Origin: Medicago truncatula
Lineage: Eukaryota; Streptophyta; Magnoliopsida; Fabales; Fabaceae
Reading direction: 5' to 3'
Assembly (NCBI RefSeq): GCF_003473485.1
Contig: NC_053045.1
Location: 44,682,494 to 44,746,493, forward strand
Length of the DNA stretch: 64,000 nucleotides
A program made the position numbers and the translations under genes. This document shows, piece after piece, positions 12,691-23,700 of this stretch. The first letter of the stretch is position 1; every line of letters begins with the position of its first letter. The notes under the pieces are model-generated. The model did not search any database. It was not told the origin of the DNA and saw only the letters and a program-made list of their open reading frames with translations.

Positions 12691-12899
12691 TCTTCAAATT
12701 TTTAAATGAAGCAATTCAGGTGTGTAAAAATTACATTTCACACTTTGTAGTGGCTGATTTGAAGTCGGTATAATGATTTTAGTTAGTGTGAAGTTATTTT
12801 TTGAGGAAGTGTGGAGTTATTTGTGGACCTGAAAATTCCCATTTTACACCTATGGAATCGGTGTAAAAAATCCTGAAATTTTGTGACGTGGAATAATAG

Positions 12900-13358
12900 A
12901 AAAATTACTCATCAGGCATCTATGGTTTGCTCACAGACATCTAAAACTATTGAAAATACCTCCTACGATAATTAATTAGTTTTGACTATCGTTTAGTAGT
13001 TAAGTGTTGTTCCAAACCAGCCATATACGGAAACAAAATCCACTTTGTTTTAGTAACGGCAATTAATCACCGCTCACCTCTTTTTCTCAATTACATTATT
13101 GTATGCAAAGATAGAGTTAGGAATTTAAATCCAATATATAGTAAGACCAGTAAAGTAATTGAGAGGTAACTGAAACCAATTATCCTATATGCTTTGTGTG
13201 GATGGTAGTTTTACTCACAAAAATGGGTTATGTTTCCGCGTTCCTATAATGGAAAACGACAAATAACTATTGTTTAAAAGGAAATAATAGTTAATCGTCG
13301 TTGGAGGTATTTTATGTTGGAGGTGTATGTGAGCAAACGTGCCTAAAGAGCAATTTTC
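12900..13358. mobile_element. Small inverted-repeat element (MITE-like, about 460 bp)
   Basis: The first 65 bases or so (AAAATTACTC, then GGTTTGCTCACAGACAT, then AAAATACCTCCTACGA) match the reverse complement of the last 60 (AAAATTGCTC, then CGTTTGCTCACATACAC, then AAAATACCTCCAACGA) with a few gaps. The internal part has further inverted similarity (AACTATCGTTTA / TAACTATTGTTTAAA). No coding capacity, so it would be non-autonomous. No clear target duplication found. Confidence 0.65.
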
Positions 13359-14099
13359 AAATGTTAGACTTCTATTTGGGCTTATTCAGAAATCCAGCCC
13401 AACAAAAGAAATTGGAGCCACAAGATTGTACAAAAAGTACGAAGAAAATTGTTTTTTTGACAATGAATACTTCCTATTGACACAGGTAAATGATGCTTTT
13501 ACCTCCAGCGGCAGTTAACTGCCGTTAGACTATGCGTCGACAGTTAACAACCGTTGGCTTTCCAGCGGCAGTTAACTGTCATTGTGTTTGTGATATATGA
13601 ACATAACAGCATAGGAGTTTCCAAAACTCCATTGTTACGTTTTTTGCTTCCATAGGTGCGAATTTCACAAAGCATAAGCCATTCCAAGCGAATTTCAAGC
13701 ACAAAATCAAGTAAGTTTTTTGAATTCTATTGCATTGCTATTTTGTGATTGATTTGTTAGTTTTTTTTGGTTAAATTGCGATTATAGAGGTTTATTGATT
13801 TTATGATGTTATGATAGTTTAGGTTGTTTGAATTGTTAGGTTTAGGTTAGAATTGTTTATATTGTTAAAATTGTAGAATTGTTATGAAATTATGGTAGAA
13901 TGTTTAGGATTAGATGAATTGTTGTATAATCGTTGCGATTAGTTTAGGTTTGTTATGAAATTTTGTTGTTATGAATTTGTGATAGAATTGTTACGATTAG
14001 TTACGGTATAATTTTTAGGATTAGTTTAAGTTTTGATGAATTATTGTGGAATTGTTACGACATGATGTAGGTTTTGATCGCTGATTTGTTTATGTAGAT

Positions 14100-14380
14100 A
14101 TGTCTCAGAATCATGGAAACGTTGAGTTGACAAGAAGAAGGAGGGTGACAACAAGAAGAAGGAGGGTGACAACAAGAAGAAAGAAAAATCACTGATGACA
14201 TGGCACAAAATCACATGTGATGGATCCGTAAAAAAGAAGGATTCGAAGGTGCTGGTGTATAATTATTCGAGGTTGAGGAGGAGCGGGAGGACATGCTATT
14301 TTGGTCCTCAGCCAAAAGCAGGTGCCCCAGGGACCGTCGAGGACAACCCAATTGACTTGTGTGATGAGGAAGATGATTGA
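14100..14380 (+). pseudogene. Left-hand ORF of the Mutator-like element, frameshifted
   Basis: A probable leader intron (donor GTAAGT near 13709, acceptor TTTATGTAG at 14090-14098) leads to an ATG at 14100 that reads MSQNHGNVEL. A stop at about 14193 ends that frame. The next frame continues with a lysine-rich tandem repeat (two 21-bp units) into MTWHKITCDGSVKKKDSKVL and ends in an acidic tail (NPIDLCDEEDD) at 14380. The simplest reading is one small basic-then-acidic protein broken by a 1-base shift between about 14130 and 14140. Function unknown; its position corresponds to the second gene of MuDR-like elements, which is only an analogy. Confidence 0.45.
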
Positions 14381-14730
14381 ATGTAATGAGTTGTAATATC
14401 TAATTGTTTTGGATCTTTTTTTAAGTTTTTTTTTTTTTTATGGTACATTTTGCTTGACATATTGGTACTTTTAATAAATTTGCATTTTGAACAATTTCAA
14501 TTAAAATCGCATTTGAAATAATTTTGATTAAAGTCGCGTTTTGAATAATTGCGTATTCGAATAAAAACTAATTAAATCTAACGTGAATTCAACTAATTAA
14601 AATTGCGTAATGAATAAATAAATTCGAAAAATGAATAAATAAGATAATTATTGTTCCATTCAAAACAAAATGTATTATGCATATTCAACTATACATGTTA
14701 TCACATTACATTGTATTACATTACATTCCG

Positions 14731-14980
14731 GAATGTACCTTCCAACTGCAACAATTATCTTACCCTTGAATGAGGCAAATTCAAACTTGCTAAACAGCAG
14801 GACTCCAACATCCGATCAACATCTTGAATGATGGTGTTCAAGTGTCAAAAGAATGAGGTGCATTCTTTGACACTTCAATACAAGTATTCAAGATGTTTAT
14901 CGAATGTTGGATTCCTGCCGTTTAACAAGTTTGAATTACCCCATTCAAAGGAAGACAATTGTTTCAGTTGGACATTTGTA
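14731..14980. repeat. Long hairpin 1 inside the Mutator-like element
   Basis: An imperfect inverted repeat. Reverse-complementing the left arm from about 14750 to 14830 gives a sequence roughly 85% identical to the right arm near 14889-14968 (shared blocks include ATTCAAGATGTT, CAAGTTTGAATT and CCATTCAA). The apex, near 14855, is itself palindromic (AAGTGTCAAA ... TTTGACACTT). It lies between the stops of the two convergent ORFs. Confidence 0.8.
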
Positions 14981-15310
14981 CCTTCCAACTACAACAATTG
15001 TGTTACCTTTGAATGGGATAAATTCAAATTTGTCAATTAGCAGGACTCTAATGTTTGACTGGCATTCCCATAGTTCCATTCAAAAGATTAAATTCTTGTT
15101 AGGTTTTGTTTAAATGACGGTATTCAAGTGTCAAATGAATGAGGTTCATTCATTGACACTTCAATACCTTCATTTAAACCGGTCTAACAAGAACTTAATC
15201 TTTTGACAAGAACAATGGGAATGTCGGTCGAACATTGGAGTCATGCCGTTTGGCAAGTTTGAATTACCCCATTCAAAGGAAGACAATTGTTGTAGCTGGA
15301 AGGTGCATTC
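14981..15310. repeat. Long hairpin 2, diverged tandem relative of hairpin 1
   Basis: A second inverted repeat with arms of about 150 nt folding around an apex near 15150. Around the apex about 70 nt are almost perfectly palindromic (TTTAAATGACGGTATTCAAG against the opposite strand of the right side). Both arms share blocks with hairpin 1 (AGCAGGACTC, CAAGTTTGAATTACCCCATT), so the two are related by duplication and divergence. Confidence 0.8.
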
Positions 15311-15319
15311 ATTCGGTAC

Positions 15320-15667
15320 CTAATGACGATCTTTCAGCGGAATCAAACTTTTGATGATATCTTCAGTTGATCTCAACAACGTCACCCGCATATCGATCCA
15401 CTGGAACATGCCGTGCTCCCAAACCATGCTCGTCACGTTTTCGTCGTTCGTTAATTCTACCCAAGTGAATAATACTCTCCCCTCGTCGAGCGTTGGACAT
15501 TTATACCTAACGTGTTCCACCCTCCTTGTGTCTATGGGGTTGACTCCTTGGTTGAATTCAGTCAGTTCATCCTTGCGACCTCTTAACGTTACACCAAGGC
15601 ACCGAACCTTCAACCTCTGAGGTTCTCCGTCATTGAATTGTGCATGAACGTCGATCCACCCGGCCAT
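15320..15667 (-). CDS. MULE-type N-terminal domain protein (transposase remnant)
   Basis: A 115-residue frame beginning MAGWIDVHAQF. It contains CLGVTLRGRKDELTEFNQG, VEHVRYKCPTLDEGRVLFTW, VELTNDENVTSMVWEH and FQWIDMRVTLLRSTEDIIKS, and stops at 15320. The pattern of an N-terminal beta-grasp-like region with a V-x-L-x-x-D-E-x-V-x-x-M segment resembles the domain found before plant MULE transposases; this is from memory of the family, not a search. A leader intron is likely: acceptor GTGTAG just before ATTTGAAACAATGG, donor GTAAGT near 16127. It ends without the zinc knuckle, DDE core or SWIM finger, so it is a truncated or specialised product. Confidence 0.5.
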   Translation of the reverse strand: MAGWIDVHAQFNDGEPQRLKVRCLGVTLRGRKDELTEFNQGVNPIDTRRVEHVRYKCPTLDEGRVLFTWVELTNDENVTSMVWEHGMFQWIDMRVTLLRSTEDIIKSLIPLKDRH

Positions 15668-15767
15668 TGTTTCAAATCTACACAATTAGAAATTAAAAAT
15701 AATCAATGAAAAACTCATTCAAACACTTGTAGTGAAAATTTGACATAAACCCTAAAAATCCTAAACA

Positions 15768-16036
15768 AACCCTAAAAAATTTATAAAAATTCGAAGAAAA
15801 AAAATATAAATTTAAGCGATATAACTTCATTATAACAGGTATTCATAATATATGTTAATAGCATTTCAGATCTACAACATAACTATATTAAAAACAAATA
15901 TTCAACCCTAAAAAATTTATAAATTTCGAAAAAAAAATATAAATTCAAGCAATATAACTTCATTATATCAAGTATTCATAATATATGTTAATAGCATTTC
16001 ATATCTACAACATAATTATATTAAAAACAAAAATTC
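15768..16036. repeat. Tandem duplication (about 135 bp x 2) in the Mutator-like element
   Basis: Two near-identical copies in tandem, each starting about AAAAAATTTATAAA, passing through ATATAACTTCATTATA and AATATATGTTAATAGCATTTC, and ending ATATTAAAAACAAA. They lie in the presumed leader intron of the minus-strand ORF. Confidence 0.85.
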
Positions 16037-16354
16037 AAAATTTAATAATTAAACAACAACTAGAATTATAAACATAAACACATATACTTACTAAAATGTG
16101 TGACAATAGCATAAGTGATAACTTACTTTTGATTTAGTGGAATAAATTTTGGATGATTTGATAGAGTTTTTCTAAAGAGTGAGTGAAAATTTGAGAGAAA
16201 GATGGTGAAGGTGATGATGAAGTGAATGAGTGTCTGAGTTATGGCTACTAATTTAAATATATCACGTTACTTGCTGTTGGGGGTAAAATCATCATTTACT
16301 TGCGTTAATAGGAATGGATGACATGAATCATGATGATAGTTATCAAGAAGAAGC

Positions 16355-16384
16355 TCTGAAAAAGAGAGAGAGAGAGAGAGAGAG
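16355..16384 (+). repeat. GA microsatellite in the GalDH 5' leader
   Basis: A GA dinucleotide run immediately before the GalDH start codon, on the transcribed strand. GA/CT repeats near plant transcription starts are common and can bind GAGA-type (BPC) factors; no function is shown here. Confidence 0.7.
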
Positions 16385-16390
16385 TCGAAA

Positions 16391-19300
16391 ATGGAGTTAC
16401 GTGAACTTGGAAGAACTGGACTTAAACTAAGCTCCGTCGGGTTCGGAGCTTCACCTCTGGGCAACGTCTTCGGTTCCGTTTCAGAAGAACAAGCAAACGC
16501 CTCTGTTCGTATCGCTTTTCAATCCGGCATCAACTTCTTCGACACTTCTCCGTACGCTATTTCCTCTCTCTCTTATTTCCTTTTCATTCTCTTCTTCAAT
16601 TTTATTAACAGTTTTTCCAAATTTGAAGATACTACGGAGGAACACTGTCTGAGAAAGTGCTCGGAAAGGCGTTGAAAGCGTTGAACGTTCCGAGAAGTGA
16701 ATACATTGTAGCAACTAAGTGCGGAAGGTACAAAGAGGGTTTTGATTTTAGTGCAGAGAGAGTGACCAGAAGTGTAGACGAGAGTTTGGAAAGGTTGCAA
16801 CTTGATTACGTTGATATTCTTCAGTGTCATGATATTGAATTTGGATCGTTAGATCAGGTTTGTTACAAAAATAGCTTATACATAAGTGCTTAATTAAGTT
16901 GTTTATCCGAAGAGGATCTAATTTCAGTTGTAACTTAACTGGTAACTGTATTTCAAGGGGTGCTAACTGTTTGGCTTTGTTCAGATTGTTAACGAGACAA
17001 TTCCTGCACTCCAGAAATTGAAGGAAGCAGGGAAGACTCGTTTCATTGGGATTACAGGACTTCCTTTGGAGGTATTTACTTATGTTCTTGATAGGGTTCC
17101 GCCTGGAACATTGGATGTGATACTTTCCTATTGCCATCACTCTATCAATGATTCGACTTTGGAGGATATAGTGCCCTATCTGAAGTCCAAGGGTGTTGGC
17201 ATTATCAGTGCTTCTCCGTTGGCGATGGGTCTGCTCACTGAGGCTGGCCCTCCTGAATGGCATCCAGCTTCACCGGAACTTAAGGTCCTGTCTTATTAAT
17301 TACGGATAAACTAATGAAAATTTGATAATACTGTATTTGTTAGATTGAGACCTGATTTTAGTTCATTTGGTAGCAAACATTAAATAAGAACCTTAATTTG
17401 CATGTTACAATCACACCTAAGTGTTGTAAGCTAGTTTTGCGAATGATTGCAAAAAACAAATCATGCTTGTTTGTGTATGTTTAAGTGAGTGAGAGAGAGT
17501 AAATAAGATCTTGCACCAAATCATCTTTTGCACACAAAAATAGTAATTTTAATTTGCTACTATATTTATTGGGCACTGCTATTTTTCTTATACAAAAGGA
17601 TAACGTTAGTGGGATAGGGCTTGATTGTTTATGTTGTTGTTGTAAAAGGATAACATTTCCGGTGTATAAGAACTTAGTTCTGAGAGTATTTTATATATGT
17701 AAATCAGAAAGGAAATAAGTTCTGCCAGAGAAAGACAGAAAATTGAGCATGGAAATTTGAAATAGAATTCACATGTAGCACAGAAACTCAAATAACTGTA
17801 TGTATAAGATCTGAGAGTAGTTTCATAGAAGACAGAAAACAATGAAAGAAAATATAAAATTTTAATTTGAGAGTGCACGCATATTAAGAAAAGAAGACTC
17901 AAATCAAATTAATTAGCCAAACTGCTGATTTCCCCCATATGATATATTGAACGAATGATCACTGCATTCAATATTTTTGGCAGATAAGAGAGTTGCCTCC
18001 TAGTACTCAATGATGTTTGTGGACATTTTGAACAATGTCTCTCATGAATCACTGTTTTCTGCTTATGGTCTGGTACATTGCATATTTCATCAAAACTAAA
18101 CTAGTTCTATGTGTTTTGTTTGGAATATGCAGTCTGCTTGTAGAGCTGCTGCAACTTATTGCAAAGAAAATGGAAAAAACGTTTCAAAGTTAGCAATGCA
18201 GTACAGCTTGTTAAATAAAGAAATCACATCGGTGCTTGTTGGCATGAGATCTGTCGAACAGGTTCTGTTTCATCTTCATAATTTTTCATATTTAATTGCA
18301 TACATACATCTATGTTCTGAAAATCTGTGATTTGGTGAATAGTGCATTAAGCCTTGCTCTAAAGCTTTGGTATCATTGTATAGCCTGGTCTATCAGATTG
18401 TTGCCTCTCTCTTTGTTGTTTTCATTAAAACATATATGAGCACTTTCCTCTGTAAAATATGTACTTGTTTAGCTTGGTCTATCAGATTGTTACATCTCTC
18501 TTTGTTGTTTTCATTAAAACATACATGAGCACTTTCCTCTGTAAAATATGTACTTGTTTAGCTTGGTCTATCAGATTGTTACCTCTCTCTTTGTTGTTTT
18601 CATTGAAACATATATGAGCAATTTCCTCTGTAAAATATGTACTTGTTTTTTCTTCTATCTTTCTCATACTAAACTAATCAAAGAGCAAGTCAAAAATTTA
18701 AAGAAATGTATGCCAATGCAATATTTAAGCAAGTGGGCTATCATCAGGAACCTAGACGAAGAACCTATCACATAATTTGTGGAGTTTTGTGCCGTAAACA
18801 AGTGGGCTATGATCTACTCCATAATTTAGTGACATGTATTGATCCGTTTGAAGGTCCTTTGTTAAGAGATTGACATTTGCATGCATTGGCTTTAAAATTT
18901 TCTATAATTTAGCTGTAAGATCGTTTTTAAGTTTTTGCAAGCAGCAGAAGTTTTTTAGATCCAAATGATTTGCAAGTAGTTCTATTGTTCATGCTGACAT
19001 AGTTATATTACACTATAATAAGCAAACGTGGTTGTTTACTCTTGTCCTTCCTCATACTCTCTACCAACAGGAGTCTGAAAATGGAAAAATTCCTCGCATA
19101 AACATAGTGCACTCAGATCAATAATGTACTGTTGACACATTATTAATTATTGATAGACAGTCACAATTGATCAATGATTAACCACTATAATAATATATGT
19201 CAATAATGGAGTTCTTGGGTGCACTAGGCTTCTGCAAGAATTTTATACGAGTTTCTCATATCTCAAGTACAATTTCTCTCATATCTCAAGAACAATTTGT

Positions 19301-19482
19301 TAGACCAGTCACTTGATAAAGATGAACTGTTCTAAATTGAGAAAATACAGGTGGAGGAAAATGTTGCTGCCGCAAGAGAACTTGCAGCTTCTGGAATCGA
19401 CGAAGCGGCTCTGTCAGAAGTCAGAACCATTCTAAAGCCTGTCAAAAATCAGTCATGGCCTAGCGGAATCCAGCAAAGTTGA
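16391..19482 (+). CDS. L-galactose dehydrogenase (ascorbate biosynthesis), 5 exons
   Basis: Cytosolic aldo-keto reductase that oxidises L-galactose to L-galactono-1,4-lactone with NAD, the penultimate step of the Smirnoff-Wheeler vitamin C pathway. Exons: 16391-16551, 16629-16857, 16985-17284, 18133-18261, 19351-19482, all GT-AG, giving 316 residues (the family is near 319). The AKR tetrad is visible: Asp51 and Tyr56 (FFDTSPYYGG, split by intron 1), Lys84 (ATKCGRY) and His121 (LQCHDIEF). The start MELRELGRTGLKLSSVGFGA is the family N-terminus. The C-terminal motif is LVGMRSVEQ, the usual AKR cofactor segment. The start codon lies 76 bp from the end of a Mutator-like element, so the core promoter may include or abut transposon DNA. 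Intron 4 contains a threefold 89-bp repeat. Confidence 0.95.
18382..18651. repeat. 89-bp tandem repeat, about 3 copies, in GalDH intron 4
   Basis: Units beginning AGCTTGGTCTATCAGATTGT and ending AAAATATGTACTTGTTT recur at about 18382, 18471 and 18560 with few differences. All lie inside the intron between exons 4 and 5. Confidence 0.9.
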
Positions 19483-20721
19483 CCCCTTGCTGCCTGCATT
19501 GCCTATCAAGACTCAGTTTTCTTATTCCGGTTAAGAATGTTCATTATTCCTATTCAATAAGAGAAGTTACATCCACTATCCAAATTATTTGGTTTGTTGT
19601 TTATAGTACACGCGGTGTTTTTTGTGCTCATATCCTCCAGCTACTTGGGAGCAAGGTCAACTAGTATATATAGTCAATACAGCCCATCTTCTACTGCTGT
19701 TGTAACTTGGCATATAATGTGTTATAACATTTGTGTTATTTGAACATTAGATTTGAGATTTTGTAACGTCTGTGTTATTTGAACATAAGATTTGAGATAC
19801 TGTATGGGACACTGTAGTTATCTCTATATCTTGCATTTTATGTTATACACCGGCCTCATATTTTATAAATACTCTGCAAAAACGACTTTGATATCTCGTT
19901 TTAATGTTTCAAACATTGTTTTTCATTTCAATAATACTGTAATTTATTGACGAGTATTGTTATTTTCCTTCCTAAAAAAAGATTATTTTCCATAAATAAA
20001 TTAATACATTTGATTCGCCCCCTGGAACAGAACTCAAATATTTCAGACCGATCTTCACCAAAAGCTCTGGAACTGTTCCGACTTAAAGTGATTCCGCAAA
20101 CGGAGGTCCTAAATTTAAGAGATACTCACGCATTTTAGTCAAGAACAAATGTTTCAAGAGTTTAAAAGTGATGAGAAAAAATGCTAAGATAGAATTGATC
20201 ACGGTTATACTAGGTGTTTGTTTTATCTGGCATTTTTAATTGGTAAATTTTTATTTACATTTATAAAAACTCCAGTCTTTATTCCATTCTCTGCTTTCAA
20301 AATGTTCAAAACATAAGAACAAGATAAATCCGAAGTAGTTTTTAGATGTAGGGTGGTAAATGTAAATGTCAATACATGCATTGTCTATATATACTTTTGA
20401 TATTTTCAATAACCAAAGCTTGCACGATTGCATCTGTTCATTTTTATTCATGCCAAGCGTATATTTGAACATTGGTTGCGCTCAGTGTTCCTTTGAACAT
20501 TTCCTTTTAAGTTATGGATACTAACAAAGCACTTGCACTATTGGCACATGAGTGAATGCAATGTGTGTTTTCTGATGACCCCAAAAAAGTTTTTTATTTC
20601 TCTGTGCTGTAATCCAATGTACATGTGTCAGTAAATGAACGCCCTTCAAATGACTGATATACATCTATGAACCAAGTGATAATATAACAAAGGGTGTATA
20701 GACACTGCAGGGGAGATTGGT
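19483..20721. other. Intergenic between GalDH and DHHC gene 3' ends
   Basis: 3' flank of GalDH and the downstream flank of the minus-strand acyltransferase. A short duplication lies near 19715-19800 (TTGTGTTATTTGAACATTAG / CTGTGTTATTTGAACATAAG). No gene recognised. Confidence 0.5.
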
Positions 20722-23700
20722 CTAAGTAGCCACCTGCTGTAATGGAGGCCAAGCAATAGCATCGTCATCTGTGTGACCCAGCAAAAGAAAATCAGCACAA
20801 TTCTTCCACCAACCATGATTATATGGGTTTCTGAACCGCCCATCAGGACCACGAAGATACTCATACCGTGTGGAATTGGCTAGTTCATTTGTGGTCACAT
20901 TTCGTGCTATCTGCAGCATATTTTGCAAACATGAGTTATATAACTACCATCTTCAAGTTGTTTGAGTAATGGAAAGTTGTGTGCAGTGGAAATTTAAAAG
21001 CCTTCATATTTGGTAAGAATGGAAGTAAGTTACTTCCTCTTCTTTTCCCTAAAGGTGACATTTCATTTTTGGATAAAGATAACCAGTTCTTTTACAGAAT
21101 TGGTGAAAAAGATGTTACATTCCTTTTCTTGGTAAATATTTATAAATAATTATTTTGGGCAATCTTCCTTAATATATTGCTGACAAGAACCTAAATGATT
21201 ACTAATAAAGTTTGGCCAGTATGGTTTAGGCAATTACCATGGAAGCCTGTGTTACTGTCAAAGTTGTAGTTGCAACAACGACAACAGCATCCATCACCAA
21301 AAATGCAACAAGACCCGGATGTCTTACTAACACCTGATGGATCCATGTTTCTCCTGCTGGTACTGCTGGTATTGATGTCCAAATTCCTATCATGGAAAAC
21401 AAGGCTGTTATCTAGCTCATGTGAAACAAAAAATTATATAACTTCAATATGTAGAATATTGTAAAAAGAGATCTGCAAGGCATACTGTGAACTGCAATGA
21501 CGGCACTAACAGAAGAAGTAATAGTTCCCAAGCAGATAAAAATAAAGAAATCCCTTTTGTTCCTCTGCAAGATGAATATAATTAATGATGTTAGGGATCA
21601 TATGAAAGAACAGCTACTGTGGCTTTTAAGAAAAGAAGTCTATCATAAGAATGAGTTTTTCTTCTAGCAGGTTAAGATTAAAATAACACACTGCTTACCT
21701 TCCCAACACAATTAGATATCCATGGACAATGGTGGTCGAACTGTTCTACACAACGCTTACAAGTAGGGCAATGCTTAGATCGGACAGGTCTTATTATCTG
21801 ATAATACAATCAAGAAAACTTGATAAGTGATCACTTCTTTGATAATTTAATAAAACAACACATGAAGGAAAGTCAGGCATTGATATAGACTTCTCAAATA
21901 CTCAAGAATGCACATGAAGTAAACCTTGCAGGTAGGGCAAAGTTGAGACCAATTTCCTGTCCAAACGGATGAACTATTCAGCTCAATATTCAGCAACGGA
22001 TCCTGCAGAATACAACAAAGTAACAGTCGCAGACTTTACAATGTTATTACTCAGGAAAGAGGAGCCATGTAATATGACAGTTCTCCCCTGATAAAATCTG
22101 GCGCAAGTGAAAGTCTTGTCTTTACAAGACCCATCACTTACAAACAACATTTTTTAAACAAAAATCATAAAAGGACAACATACCTCTGTTTCGTTCAGAG
22201 TACCCAAGTCTCCTGGCCGTCTTATATACCCTGGATCTCTGCTGCATATGATCGAAGATAACATTAAAAAATTTACGGTGATGGTAAGTTTAGAAATATT
22301 AAAATCAAGGCAAAATTTCTAATATACTAGAACACATTATCACGTTTAATGGTATTAATTGTAGCAGACATATATTATAATGTTTGCATATGGACAGCAA
22401 ATGAAATTCTTAGTATTGAAACAAGAAAAAAGATGATCCATCTTGCCAGGAAAATGCAACATGAATATAATCATGCGAAATGTTCCAACATCATTTTTAC
22501 ATGCAAAGAAATGCTAGTGAAGTTTCTTATAAGCAGGGAAAAGGAATTGAAAACAATACTGAAATGGAGAGACTGATTGCATTAGAAATCAAAGCAAAAT
22601 CAAGGGACTGAGCTCTCTAGTCTCTACAAGAGAACCAGAGCCAAGTTCCTTAAGAAGAATTCTCTTTCCCTTCCTTCTCTCTCGGGTTATAACTTGCAAC
22701 AGAATTCGTATGTTCTTATGATTATTCCTCTCTCCTCCCCTATAACAACCCAAAAGCAACTAACTGCCAGCTAAGCAGCTGCTCCATTCTCTTCTCTCTC
22801 ACCTTTTTTTTTTTCTTATGCCCATATACTCTCCAAGTAATGAGCTTGTTCCTCTTAAATCCTACCAAAACACCCCCTTCTGTTCCGGCCTTTTACTTCC
22901 CCATAATGGGCCTAGTAAGCATCCTCAGAAACTTATTGGAGCATTCACACAATAACAGACATGCATCAGTAGCAGGTAGGGCATCCAAAGCATATAATGT
23001 CACGAATAGGAAGTCGATATATTTATATATCACACACAAAAGAAGAATGAATGACACAGCAAATTACCTACTACACCTATAAAACATAATCAAGGAACCA
23101 ACAGATGAAGAGAGAGCTATCCATGACCAAAATCCAACAACAGCGGTAATCTTTTTAAGGTTGGGAGCTGGCAAAAATTAATGGAAAAGATTTAGTAATG
23201 GTAAGTAATATTCATATAAATACTCTAAAGTAATGTGAATGCATTGTATGAATGATATTGCTAATTGGAATGCAATTTTGAAAGTACCTGCAACAACTGA
23301 ATTGATGAAGAGGAACGAGAGAAAGACTATAACACACAATAAAATGGGAGCATAACCAATATCTGTCACCAACCCACAATAAAGTTTGCCTCTCCAGTGC
23401 TTGCTATGAGCCCGTTGTTGATTAGACTGCAAAAATATAAATGAACACTCTAATCAGTTATAGAGGCAATAAGAGTATAACTGCATAAACAAAATGCAAC
23501 AAGGGATTGTTCCCATGCAATATCCAAAAGCAAAGAATGATTGTTCAAGTAAACAGTATCGTTATTCTTATTTTAATTTAGCGACGTCTACCAGATAAAA
23601 GATACCCCTCTTTTTCTTCACCACACAGAAGAGTAAAGAAACTCAAAGTAACATCAGTTTTTTAATCTATCTGTCAGTCAAGGTTAAAGGATACATAAAA

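Larger units (their letters stand above)
13471..16314. mobile_element. Mutator-like DNA element with TIRs and two convergent ORFs
   Basis: The left end (starting TTCCTATTGACACAGG at 13471) and the reverse complement of the right end (ending at 16314) agree over about 46 bp with roughly nine mismatches; the longest shared blocks are GTAAATGATG and TTTTACC. Inside are two convergent ORFs, each preceded by a probable 5' leader intron running in from its terminal repeat. Between their stops lie two long hairpins. The minus-strand ORF looks like the N-terminal domain that precedes MULE transposases; no DDE catalytic core is present. The layout (two convergent genes transcribed inward from TIRs) is that of MuDR-class elements, but this 2.8-kb copy is too small to be autonomous. 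No clean 9-bp target duplication is visible. Assignment to Mutator is inference from the ORF and layout. Confidence 0.7.

Noticed and set aside
13500-13590. Clustered GCGGCAGTTAACTGCCG-like palindromes considered as a CRISPR-like or regulatory array
   Set aside because: Only three irregular copies, adjacent to a transposon terminus in a plant nuclear genome; better explained as subterminal repeats of the Mutator-like element.
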